Shown: positions 44,284 to 51,766 of the stretch, one piece after another
How the letters are laid out: each line of letters opens with the position of its first letter
Numbering within the stretch: the first letter of the stretch is position 1
Assembly (NCBI RefSeq): GCF_000702905.1
Contig: NZ_JNKR01000005.1
Span: 23,967-87,966, forward strand
Length of the DNA: 64,000 bases
Direction of reading: 5' to 3'
Source of the DNA: Mitsuokella jalaludinii DSM 13811
GTDB lineage: Bacteria > Bacillota > Negativicutes > Selenomonadales > Selenomonadaceae
The notes under the pieces: model-generated
The model's input: the letters and a program-made list of their open reading frames with translations, nothing else
Told to the model about the DNA's origin: nothing
The model's database searches: none
Translations under genes and position numbers: made by a program

Positions 44284-45483
44284 TCAGGGCATCTGCGCAA
44301 GGCATGACTCGGATGCTTTATCGTTTTCGCTGGTCTTGCGGCTCTTGGCGACGAGGTCGGCCTGGTCCTCCCAGATGAGGACGGGGGCGGGCTCAAAGCC
44401 GTTGAAGCGCGTGGCGGAGACTGTCGTGTAGGCGCCGATGTCGCTGACGAGCACCTTGGCGCCGATCGGGAGCTTCGGTGCGGGGAAATCGCGGTAGAGC
44501 ACATCGATGCCGTCGCAGCTCGGCCCCGCGAATGTCGAGGGGACTTTCCTGCCCTTGCCGAAGCAGTGCAGCGGATATTCCCAGTGGTCGAACAGGATGC
44601 CCGAGAAGACACCGTAGATGCCTTCGTCGAGGATGTACCATGGGATATCGCCGCGCTGCTTCGTGCCGATGACGGAGGTCACAAGATTCATGGCTGTGCC
44701 GCAGAGGAAGCGGCCCGGCTCCGTCCAGACAGCCGTGTGCGGGAACAGGCGGTCGAGCTGTCGGTTGATGGCCTCGAGCATGGCGGCGAGGTCGACGTGC
44801 AGCCCTTCAGCCGACGGGATCGGGAAGCCGCCGCCGATATCGAGATCGGTCAGGTGCATGCCGGAGGCTTCGGCCTCAAGGAAACGGTGATGAACGAGCA
44901 GCAGCGCTTCTTCGTACGCTGCGGTGGACAGGGACTGGCTGCCGACGTGGAAGCAGATGCCCTTGGCGTGGAGTCCGGACTGTTCGGCCTTGCGCAAGAG
45001 AGGCAGGGCCTTATCGAGCGGTGCGCCGAACTTCGTGTTGAGGTCGACGAGCGCCTTGCTGTTGTGGACCTGCACGCGCACGAGGACATCGGCGCCGGGC
45101 GCCGCGGCAGCGAGTTTGGGAATCTCGCTGGCATCGTCGAACGTAAAGCGGCGGACGCCGAGACGGGAGGCCGCCGAAAAACCGCGTGCATCGTGTACCG
45201 GATTGGCGTAAATCATGCGCGACCCGTCGACGCCAGCTTTGTGGAGCATCTCCATCTCGCCGGCCGATGCGACATCGAAGTGTGAGCCAAGGGAGGCGAG
45301 GCGCTCGAGCACGCGCGGATGAGGGTTCGCCTTGATGGCATAGTAGATGCCGGCGCGCGGCAGGTGCTTGCGCAGGAACGCGTAGTTCTCGGCAACCCGG
45401 TCGACGGACAGCACGAGGAATGGCGTCGGCTGTCTCTTGGCCATTTCATTCATTTCGTTTTCGTTGAGGATAAAGCTTCTCAT
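44284..45483 (-). CDS. ldc: Lysine/ornithine decarboxylase (group III/alanine-racemase fold, PLP)
   Basis: 399 residues, closely resembling the Selenomonas ruminantium lysine/ornithine decarboxylase (about 393 residues). PLP Lys51 is in YYAIKANPHP at the same position as in that enzyme. GSHFDVASAGEMEMLH, CFHVGSQS, DIGGGFP, TEPGRF and the catalytic-Cys segment PSCDGIDVLY are present. It makes cadaverine or putrescine; in Selenomonas cadaverine is covalently linked to peptidoglycan and needed for envelope integrity. A promoter and a terminator precede it on this strand, suggesting attenuation. ATG 45483 is taken as the start, matching the family N-terminus. Confidence 0.92.
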   Translation of the reverse strand: MRSFILNENEMNEMAKRQPTPFLVLSVDRVAENYAFLRKHLPRAGIYYAIKANPHPRVLERLASLGSHFDVASAGEMEMLHKAGVDGSRMIYANPVHDARGFSAASRLGVRRFTFDDASEIPKLAAAAPGADVLVRVQVHNSKALVDLNTKFGAPLDKALPLLRKAEQSGLHAKGICFHVGSQSLSTAAYEEALLLVHHRFLEAEASGMHLTDLDIGGGFPIPSAEGLHVDLAAMLEAINRQLDRLFPHTAVWTEPGRFLCGTAMNLVTSVIGTKQRGDIPWYILDEGIYGVFSGILFDHWEYPLHCFGKGRKVPSTFAGPSCDGIDVLYRDFPAPKLPIGAKVLVSDIGAYTTVSATRFNGFEPAPVLIWEDQADLVAKSRKTSENDKASESCLAQMP

Positions 45484-45534
45484 AACACAACCCTTCCTGT
45501 ACAGTTCATATAGATACGCATGCACTCTGAAAAA

Positions 45535-45624
45535 ACGGAGCAAGCGACATAGTGACGCCAGTCGTCTTGCTCCGTTGCATTTTCAGGTCACGCTTAGTAT
45601 AAGGCTTTTGCTGTCTCTTTTCAA
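45535..45624 (-). promoter_or_regulatory. Promoter plus leader terminator upstream of the decarboxylase
   Basis: Read on the reverse strand: TTGAAA (45619-45624), 17-base spacer, TATACT (45596-45601). About 20 bases after the expected start, ACGGAGCAAG (complement of 45566-45575) pairs with CTTGCTCCGT (complement of 45535-45544), followed by six T. This is a strong intrinsic terminator between promoter and gene, about 50 bases before the start codon. GTGAC near the 5' end could pair with GTCAC in its loop. Confidence 0.72.
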
Positions 45625-45662
45625 CAGTTATGCATAAAAAAACACAATATCCTTTTAATGTA

Positions 45663-45706
45663 TACAAAAGACCTGCTCTGCGGATGCGCTGCAGAACAGG
45701 TCTTTG
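45663..45706 (-). terminator. Terminator of the rubrerythrin gene
   Basis: AAAGACCTG and CAGGTCTTT arms (45667-45675 and 45697-45705), with an inner CTGC/GCAG stem, 39 bases after the rubrerythrin stop on the reverse strand. Confidence 0.82.
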
Positions 45707-45744
45707 TGTGGATTATATGATGTTTAGGAGTTTAGGACAAGGGA

Positions 45745-46290
45745 TTATTTGCCGAAGTAACGGTCGAAGAGGCCCTTGAAGCCGCGGCCATGGCGAGCCT
45801 CGTCTTTTGCCATCTCGTGAACCGTGTCATGGACAGCGTCAAGGCCGAGCTGCTTTGCGAGCGTTGCGAGCTCTTTCTTGCCAGCGCAAGCGCCGTGCTC
45901 TGCATCGATGCGCATCGTGAGGTTCTTCTCCGTGCTGTTCGTCAGGACCTCGCCGAGGAGCTCAGCGAACTTAGCAGCATGCTCTGCTTCTTCGAATGCA
46001 TAGCGCTTGTAAGCCTCTGCGATTTCCGGATAGCCTTCACGATCAGCCTGGCGGCTCATAGCGAGGTACATGCCGACTTCGGAGCACTCGCCCGTGAAGT
46101 TCTGGCGAAGGCCTTCGAGGATGCGCGGATCAACGTCCTTAGCAACACCGACGCGATGCTCATCTGCAAACGTCATCTCACCGCTCTGCTCAACGAACTT
46201 GGATGCCGGAGCATGGCAGATCGGGCACTCAGCCGGAGCTGCTTCGCCTTCGTAAACATAACCGCAAACCGTGCAAACAAACTTTTTCAT
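45745..46290 (-). CDS. rbr: Rubrerythrin with N-terminal rubredoxin domain
   Basis: 181 residues. The N-terminal rubredoxin-like iron site is [10 protein letters not shown] ... CPICHAP (residues about 6-27), followed by a ferritin-like di-iron domain with [24 protein letters not shown] and DEARHGRGF ligands. The order (rubredoxin first) is that of reverse-type rubrerythrins, which act as NADH-linked peroxidases in anaerobes. It is monocistronic with its own terminator. A -10 TATAAT (complement of 46396-46401) lies upstream. Confidence 0.92.
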   Translation of the reverse strand: MKKFVCTVCGYVYEGEAAPAECPICHAPASKFVEQSGEMTFADEHRVGVAKDVDPRILEGLRQNFTGECSEVGMYLAMSRQADREGYPEIAEAYKRYAFEEAEHAAKFAELLGEVLTNSTEKNLTMRIDAEHGACAGKKELATLAKQLGLDAVHDTVHEMAKDEARHGRGFKGLFDRYFGK

Positions 46291-46555
46291 AATGATAGCC
46301 TCCTAAAATATATCTTGATTTTCATACACATCGTAGGTGGGTACCGGCTGTCGGCTCTCGGCCGCTCACCGGTGTTGCTCACTTGCTATGCTTTGATTAT
46401 ACGGCATATGACAGCAAATAGGAATATCTATATGGAGCGATTGAAGAAGATTATCTCTCGAATGCTAATTTTATCTACTTGTATCGCCGTATATCACATT
46501 TTATTAAATAAATTAGTTACGGATAATAATTATTGAATATGGGACTGCCTGCTGA
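46291..46555. other. Intergenic region between rbr and the tsaE promoter
   Basis: AT-rich spacer between divergent genes. It holds a -10 box for rbr on the reverse strand (46396-46401, weak -35) and a small palindrome AATAATTATT at 46525-46534 that faintly recalls Fur/PerR-type boxes. No convincing coding sequence is seen. Confidence 0.5.
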
Positions 46556-46584
46556 TTTACCGAATGAATTCCGTGTGATATAAT
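46556..46584 (+). promoter_or_regulatory. Promoter of the tsaE-tsaB-rimI-tsaD operon
   Basis: TTTACC (46556-46561) and TATAAT (46579-46584), 17-base spacer. Confidence 0.72.
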
Positions 46585-46645
46585 GAGGATACGTTTTGAC
46601 TACAGACTATGAGACTATACCATATAGGAGCGATAAGAAACAAAA

Positions 46646-47125
46646 ATGTTTACCTGTACAACGAATTCTCCCGAGGAGACTGCCCATTTGGCCGAGATGG
46701 TTGGACAAAAGATACGGGAGGGAACTGTGCTCTGCCTGGAGGGAGACCTCGGAGTCGGCAAGACCTTGTTCGTCCAGAGCCTTGCGCATACGCTCGGCGT
46801 CGAAGGCGAGGTGACGAGCCCGACGTTCAACCTCATGAACGTATACGAAGGCATCTGCCCGATCTACCATTTCGACCTCTACCGCCTCGAGACGGAGGAG
46901 GAGCTCGAGGACATTGGCTTCTATGAATACACGGAGGACCCAGAGGGCATCGTCGTCATCGAATGGTCGGACAAGTTTCCGCAGTGCATGCCAGAGGATC
47001 ATGTCGAGGTCCGCATCGAGAAGTCGGACGATGCGGATGGACGCCGCATCATCTTTGCGAGTATCGGAGAGCGCTATCAGGAATTCATAAAGGAGTTGGA
47101 GTCATTTGTCTATTTTAGCCATTGA
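46646..47125 (+). CDS. tsaE: tRNA t6A synthesis ATPase TsaE
   Basis: 159 residues. Walker A LEGDLGVGKTLFVQ (about 32-45), SPTFNLMNVYEG (about 58-69) and HFDLYRLETEEELEDIGFYEY are family signatures. It drives the TsaBD complex that makes threonylcarbamoyl-adenosine at position 37 of ANN-decoding tRNAs. It overlaps tsaB by 20 bases. The ribosome site is weak. Confidence 0.94.
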   Translation: MFTCTTNSPEETAHLAEMVGQKIREGTVLCLEGDLGVGKTLFVQSLAHTLGVEGEVTSPTFNLMNVYEGICPIYHFDLYRLETEEELEDIGFYEYTEDPEGIVVIEWSDKFPQCMPEDHVEVRIEKSDDADGRRIIFASIGERYQEFIKELESFVYFSH

Positions 47126-47816
47126 TACGGCAACGCAAGTCTCGAGTGTCGCCGTGGCTTCTGTCGATAAGCTCGCAGCGGAGCTGACGATGCAGGCCAA
47201 GCTCACGCACTCGGAGACGCTGATGCCCCATATAAAGGAAGTCCTGCGCATGGCAAACGTCAGGAAAGAGAATCTTGAGGGCATTGCCGTCAGCATAGGC
47301 CCGGGCTCCTTTACGGGGCTGCGCATCGGACTGGCGGCTGCGAAGGCTATGGCGTATGCCTTGAATCTTCCCATCGTCGGCGTCTCGACGCTCAAGGCGC
47401 TCGCCTTCCACTATCCCGTTCCGGGCATCCGCATCGTGAGCCTCTTGGATGCACAGAAGGGCAATGCCTACCGCGAGAGCTATGAGTGGGAACATGGAGA
47501 ACTGCGCATCGTCAATCCTGTGGAGGTTCTGCCCATCGCGGAGATCCTCGCAGAGTGCGCAGAGTCGGGGCGTGAAGTCGTCGTGCTCGGCGACATCGCT
47601 GCGCGCCGCATCCGCGGCAAGGTCGACCTGCCATCGAATGTCTCGGTCGCGCCGGCACATCTCGTCATGCCGCGGGCGGCCTGTGTCGCCATGCTCGGCC
47701 TGCAGGAGTTCGCTGCGGGCCATGCGGACAATGTCATGAACATGGAGCCCGTCTACATCCGCCGCAGCGAGGCGGAGGTCCTCTGGGAGAAGCGCCATCC
47801 GGAGGGTGCGAAATGA
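47106..47816 (+). CDS. tsaB: tRNA t6A synthesis protein TsaB
   Basis: 236 residues with TTG start and AAGGAG upstream. MSILAIDTATQVSSVAVA and GPGSFTGLRIGLAAAKAMA are TsaB hallmarks of the ASKHA fold. It is the inactive partner that supports TsaD. It lies between tsaE and rimI, with overlapping ends on both sides. Confidence 0.94.
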   Translation: MSILAIDTATQVSSVAVASVDKLAAELTMQAKLTHSETLMPHIKEVLRMANVRKENLEGIAVSIGPGSFTGLRIGLAAAKAMAYALNLPIVGVSTLKALAFHYPVPGIRIVSLLDAQKGNAYRESYEWEHGELRIVNPVEVLPIAEILAECAESGREVVVLGDIAARRIRGKVDLPSNVSVAPAHLVMPRAACVAMLGLQEFAAGHADNVMNMEPVYIRRSEAEVLWEKRHPEGAK

Positions 47817-48256
47817 ATCTGACTTTTCGCGAGATGAAGCCGGAGGATGCCGACGCTGTCGAGGCCGTGGAGAAGGCGTGCTTTGCCATCCCGTGGTCGC
47901 GCGAGTCGTTCTGGAAGGAAGCCGCCAACGAGAACACGTGCTACCTGCTCGCGCTCGATGGGGAGAAGGTCATCGGCTACGCCGGCTGCTGGATCTCCTT
48001 TGAGGAGGCGCAGATCACGAATGTCGCGATTGTGCCGGAGTGTCGCGGCCATAAAGTTGGCACGCGTCTCATGGCGGAACTCATTGCGCTCGTAAAGGCG
48101 CGCGGCGTGACGGCGATGACGCTCGAGGTGCGCCCGTCGAATGCACCGGCGCGCGCCCTCTACGCGCATTACGGCTTCCGCGAGGCCGGTGTCCGCAAGA
48201 AATACTACCATGACAATGGCGAAGATGCCATCATCATGTGGAATACGAAATTGTGA
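47813..48256 (+). CDS. rimI: Ribosomal-protein-alanine N-acetyltransferase RimI
   Basis: 147 residues of the GNAT fold. IPWSRESFWKEA near the N-terminus, the acetyl-CoA loop NVAIVPECRGHKVGTRLMAEL (about 69-89) and VRPSNAPARALYAHYGFREAG are typical of RimI, which acetylates the N-terminus of S18. The ATGA overlap with tsaB and location before tsaD are the common Firmicute arrangement. Confidence 0.9.
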   Translation: MNLTFREMKPEDADAVEAVEKACFAIPWSRESFWKEAANENTCYLLALDGEKVIGYAGCWISFEEAQITNVAIVPECRGHKVGTRLMAELIALVKARGVTAMTLEVRPSNAPARALYAHYGFREAGVRKKYYHDNGEDAIIMWNTKL

Positions 48257-48296
48257 TCGCTGTTCTGGCTGAGTGCAGCGATGAGGAGAGATTATT

Positions 48297-49322
48297 TTGG
48301 AAAAGGAAATCCTGACTCTGGGCATTGAGTCGAGCTGTGATGAGACGTCGGCTGCCGTGCTGCGCGGTGGCCGCACGGTCCTGTCGAACGTCATCTCGAC
48401 GCAGATTCCCATTCACCAGAAGTTTGGCGGTGTCGTGCCGGAGATCGCTTCGCGCAAGCACATCGTCAACATCATGCCCGTCATCGATGAGGCCGTCCGC
48501 CAGGCCGGTGTGACGCTCACGGACATCGACCAGGTCGCCGTGACGTACGGACCGGGACTCGTCGGCGCACTGCTCGTCGGCGTCTCGGCGGCCAAGGCCC
48601 TGGCCTTTGCGCTCGACAAGCCGCTCATCGGTGTCAACCATCTCGAAGGCCATATCTTCGCGAACTTCCTCGCGGAACCGACGCTCGAGCCGCCCTTCAT
48701 GGCACTTGTCGTCTCAGGCGGTCACACGGCTCTCGTCGATGTGCGCGGCTACGACACGTTCCACATGATGGGACAGACGCGCGATGATGCGGCGGGCGAG
48801 GCCTTTGACAAGATCGCGCGCGTCATGGGCCTGCCGTATCCGGGCGGCCCACGCATTGATGCGCTGGCCAAGGAGGGCGACCCTCTCGCCATCGACTTCC
48901 CGCGCGCACTCGAGGAGAAGGGCAACTATGAGTTCAGCTTCAGCGGCCTCAAGTCGGCTGTTCTCAATTACATCAACAGCGAGAAGATGAAGGGTCATGA
49001 GCTGCGCAAGGCCGACATCGCGGCCTCGTTCCAGCACTCCGTCGTCGAGGTGCTCGTCGAGAAGGCCTTCGATGCCGTGCAGCGCGCAGGGCGCGATACG
49101 CTCGTGCTGGCCGGCGGCGTCGCGGCCAACAGCGGCCTCGAGGCGCGCCTGCGCGAGCGCGCCGCTGAGACTGGCGTGCGCTTCTTCTATCCAAGCCGCA
49201 TCCTCTGCACGGACAATGCGGCGATGATCGCCTGCCGCGGCTACTATCAGGCGAAGCACGGCGACTTCAGCGACCTTTACCTCAACGCTGTGCCGGGACT
49301 CGGCTTGGAGGAAAGAGAATAA
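48297..49322 (+). CDS. tsaD: tRNA t6A transferase TsaD
   Basis: 341 residues, TTG start with GAGGAGA upstream. [17 protein letters not shown], the metal-binding HHLEGH-like stretch [11 protein letters not shown] (about 110), [33 protein letters not shown] and GGVAANSGL are diagnostic. It transfers the threonylcarbamoyl group to tRNA A37. It is the last gene of the operon and a terminator follows. Confidence 0.97.
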   Translation: MEKEILTLGIESSCDETSAAVLRGGRTVLSNVISTQIPIHQKFGGVVPEIASRKHIVNIMPVIDEAVRQAGVTLTDIDQVAVTYGPGLVGALLVGVSAAKALAFALDKPLIGVNHLEGHIFANFLAEPTLEPPFMALVVSGGHTALVDVRGYDTFHMMGQTRDDAAGEAFDKIARVMGLPYPGGPRIDALAKEGDPLAIDFPRALEEKGNYEFSFSGLKSAVLNYINSEKMKGHELRKADIAASFQHSVVEVLVEKAFDAVQRAGRDTLVLAGGVAANSGLEARLRERAAETGVRFFYPSRILCTDNAAMIACRGYYQAKHGDFSDLYLNAVPGLGLEERE

Positions 49323-49332
49323 GAGAGCGATT

Positions 49333-49365
49333 TGGACCGCTGCCTATGAGCAGCGGCCTTTTTTG
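49333..49365 (+). terminator. Terminator of the tsa operon
   Basis: CCGCTGC (49337-49343) pairs with GCAGCGG (49350-49356), followed by CCTTTTTTG. Confidence 0.86.
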
Positions 49366-49394
49366 TTCATCGAATGTATTCATGAATTTCTACA

Positions 49395-49422
49395 TTACAA
49401 AGTATGCGTTTTCTGTTATACT
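49395..49422 (+). promoter_or_regulatory. Promoter of the sensor kinase gene
   Basis: TTACAA (49395-49400) and TATACT (49417-49422), 16-base spacer. Confidence 0.68.
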
Positions 49423-49457
49423 GTATAGCAGAAATTGTAAAAGAGAGGTGCGGATAT

Positions 49458-50906
49458 ATGGATGACATTACACGGCTCTGCAGGGCGCAGACGCGGCTCA
49501 CGATGCTGCAGATCAGCCTGCTGGCCCGCATGGCGATCGTCTTTCCCTTCCTCGCGGACCTTGCACACGGCGAGCTCAAGGTCTACGTGAAGGCGAAGGA
49601 CCCCGAGTACTTCCTGGTCATAGCGCAGCAGCGGCCGCATACGGTCTACCTGCCTGGCAAGGACAGTGCGGTCGGGAAGCTGGTGCGTTGCATCGAGGAG
49701 CCGCTCATCAAAGAGACCTTCCAGACGGGCAAGCCGGCGCGCGGCAAGCGCGAGTGGAATTACGGCTCGATGATCGATATGTTCACGTTTGGCATCCACG
49801 ACGGCGACAAGGTCATCGGCGTACTGAATTTCGAGGTCGACCTCGACAAGCTCTCAATCGAGGGCTATTCGCACCTGCTCGATGCGGCGGTAGCCGTGCT
49901 CTACCATGCGCGCCACATCCTCAATCCGGAGCAGTTCCGCCCCATCACGGCGAGCGACGGCATCATCATCACAGATGCGCACAGCCGCATCGTCTTTGCG
50001 GATGCGGCGGCACAGCGCATCTACCGCGTGCTCGGCGTCGGCAGCCTGCGCGGCGGCCATCTCTTTGACCGCCAGATGACGCAGCATGTCACGCGCGAGA
50101 CGGTGGAGACGGAGCGCCCGTGGCAGAAGGAGATCACGGCAGGCGGGCTCATCCTCATCAGGCGCGAGATCGTCATCCGCGAGGGCGGCAATCTCTGCAT
50201 GTGCATCGTCATCATCTCGGATGTCACGGAGACACGCGCCAAGGACAAGGAGATCCGCATCAAGTCGGCTGTCATCCAGGAGATTCATCACCGCGTCAAG
50301 AACAACCTGCAGGCCATCGCGAGCCTGCTGCGCATCCAGGCGCGGCGGGCCAAGACGGCCGAGGTAAAGGCGGCGTTGAAGGAGAGTGTCAACCGCATCC
50401 TCTCCATCTCCGTCGTCCACGAGTACCTTTCGCAGCAGGGCAGCGAGGACATCGATGTCCAGGAGGTCATGGGCCACATCTTCGACCTGGCTGCGCGCAA
50501 CATGACAGACCGGGAGTTCACGATACGGACGGAGTTCCGGGGCCCACGCCTCATCCTGCCGTCGAAGTGCGCGAGCTCTGTGGCGCTCGTGCTCAACGAG
50601 CTCGTGCTCAATGCGATGGAGCACGCTTTCACGGGCCGCAAATCGGGCCTCATCGGCCTGGCCGTGCAGGAGGATGAAGACCACTGGCATCTCGATTTCT
50701 ACGACGACGGCGTAGGGCTGCCGGATGGCTTTGAAGACTTGCCACGCAAGTCGCTGGGGCTGACGATCGTCCAAACGCTCGTCGAGGGCGACCTCGGCGG
50801 CACGTTCTCCATCGAGAACGACGAGCGGGGTCCTGGGCACGGCGCGCATGCGCGCCTGCGCATCCCGAAGGTGCAGCCGAATCCGACAGACGAGGGACAA
50901 GGCTGA
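49458..50906 (+). CDS. Sensor histidine kinase, HisKA_2 family (PdtaS/EutW type)
   Basis: 482 residues, no membrane segment, so a cytoplasmic sensor. The N-terminal GAF-like sensor region (about 1-155) is similar to that of PdtaS/EutW. A PAS domain follows (about 165-260: SDGIIITDAHSRIVFADAAAQ), then the HisKA_2 phosphoacceptor EIHHRVKNNLQAIASLL (about 275-291) and an ATPase domain with NELVLNAMEHAF and DDGVGLPDG. This kinase class pairs with ANTAR RNA-binding response regulators, and one is encoded 67 bases downstream. The signal is unknown; sulfur status is suggested by the next operon. Confidence 0.9.
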   Translation: MDDITRLCRAQTRLTMLQISLLARMAIVFPFLADLAHGELKVYVKAKDPEYFLVIAQQRPHTVYLPGKDSAVGKLVRCIEEPLIKETFQTGKPARGKREWNYGSMIDMFTFGIHDGDKVIGVLNFEVDLDKLSIEGYSHLLDAAVAVLYHARHILNPEQFRPITASDGIIITDAHSRIVFADAAAQRIYRVLGVGSLRGGHLFDRQMTQHVTRETVETERPWQKEITAGGLILIRREIVIREGGNLCMCIVIISDVTETRAKDKEIRIKSAVIQEIHHRVKNNLQAIASLLRIQARRAKTAEVKAALKESVNRILSISVVHEYLSQQGSEDIDVQEVMGHIFDLAARNMTDREFTIRTEFRGPRLILPSKCASSVALVLNELVLNAMEHAFTGRKSGLIGLAVQEDEDHWHLDFYDDGVGLPDGFEDLPRKSLGLTIVQTLVEGDLGGTFSIENDERGPGHGAHARLRIPKVQPNPTDEGQG

Positions 50907-50973
50907 CGTGTCAGGCGCTATCGTTTTTGTTTTGTTGTTTTTGGAAAGATTGCAAGGGAAGGCTGGAATACTT

Positions 50974-51561
50974 ATGGCACATGAGACGTTACGGATTGTC
51001 ATTGCAGATAATGAATCCATCATTCGCATGGATTTGCGTGAGATGCTCGAAGAAGCTGGTCATGAGGTCGTCGGTGAGGCCATTGACGGGCGCAAGGCGG
51101 TGGAACTGACGCGGCAGCATCGCCCGGACCTCGTCATCATGGACATCAAGATGCCGCAGATGGACGGCATCACGGCTGCGCGCAAGATCTCGGAGGAGAA
51201 GCTGGCGCCTGTCCTGTTGCTCACTGCCTTCAGCCAGCCGGAGATCGTCGAGAAGGCTAAGGACTCTGGCGTGCTCGGCTACCTTGTCAAGCCAGTGCAG
51301 GAGAACAACCTCTTCCCGGCCATCGAGATCGCCATGTCGCGTTGGCGGGAGATGCAGGGCCTCGAGCAGGAGCTCGCTGGCCTGCGCGATTCGCTGGCCA
51401 TGCGCAAGACGCTCGACCGGGCCAAGGGCATCCTCATGGCGGCCCATCATCTCTCTGAGCAGGAGGCCTACCGCCGCATCCAGCAGTACGCGATGATGAA
51501 GCGCCTGACGGTCAAGGATGTCGCCGAGGCCATCGTCAAGGCGGCGGGCGGCAGGGTTTGA
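50974..51561 (+). CDS. ANTAR-domain response regulator (RNA-binding antiterminator)
   Basis: 195 residues. Receiver domain (about 1-120) with the phosphoacceptor Asp in VIMDIKMPQMDG (about 56) and the Lys in YLVKPVQ. A helical linker leads to the C-terminal ANTAR domain (about 135-190: LDRAKGILMAAHHLSEQEAYRRIQQYAM). ANTAR proteins such as EutV, AmiR and NasR bind paired hairpins in mRNA leaders and stop terminator formation. The next transcription unit has a leader with two hairpins and a terminator, the likely target. Confidence 0.92.
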   Translation: MAHETLRIVIADNESIIRMDLREMLEEAGHEVVGEAIDGRKAVELTRQHRPDLVIMDIKMPQMDGITAARKISEEKLAPVLLLTAFSQPEIVEKAKDSGVLGYLVKPVQENNLFPAIEIAMSRWREMQGLEQELAGLRDSLAMRKTLDRAKGILMAAHHLSEQEAYRRIQQYAMMKRLTVKDVAEAIVKAAGGRV

Positions 51562-51614
51562 TGCCTCATGGCTGCATGGAATTCTGTATTTTGACATAAA
51601 TTTTTGTTTACATA

Positions 51615-51643
51615 TTGACAAACTATGTTATCTCGGTTAAGAT
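51615..51643 (+). promoter_or_regulatory. Promoter of the sulfate-assimilation operon
   Basis: Consensus TTGACA (51615-51620), 17-base spacer, TAAGAT (51638-51643). Confidence 0.83.
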
Positions 51644-51648
51644 AAAAA

Positions 51649-51739
51649 CATCATTTGAAGTTTGATGAGAACTGACCAGAAAAAATGGAGGTTCTAAGGC
51701 AAGCGCGCAATGCGCCCGCCTTAGGACCTCTTTTCTTTT
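51649..51739 (+). promoter_or_regulatory. Leader attenuator with two hairpins and terminator (candidate ANTAR target)
   Basis: Hairpin 1: CATCA (51649-51653) with TGATG (51663-51667). Hairpin 2: AGAAC (51668-51672) with GTTCT (51691-51695), plus inner CCA/TGG. Terminator: GAGGTTCTAAGGC (51688-51700) with GCCTTAGGACCTC (51718-51730), then TTTTCTTTT. Hairpin 2 shares GTTCT with the terminator, so the two are mutually exclusive. This is the classic arrangement for antitermination. The loops do not clearly show the A1/G4 hexaloop consensus of known ANTAR sites. Confidence 0.75.
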
Positions 51740-51766
51740 GTGTGGATGATTTGTGAGGTGATGGCA

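Noticed and set aside
45535..45595. T-box riboswitch in the decarboxylase leader
   Set aside because: The leader is only about 110 bases and lacks the T-box sequence and specifier stem, so it is too short for a T-box.
46525..46534. Fur/PerR box near rubrerythrin
   Set aside because: Only a 10-bp AT palindrome, too short to call in an AT-rich spacer.
45790..46536. 248-codon plus-strand frame over rubrerythrin
   Set aside because: It lies opposite the well-supported rubrerythrin gene and shows no family features.
51661..51680. Box C/D-like TGATGA and CTGA in the sulfate-operon leader
   Set aside because: These short motifs define archaeal/eukaryotic guide RNAs and have no partner machinery in bacteria; they are part of the hairpins.
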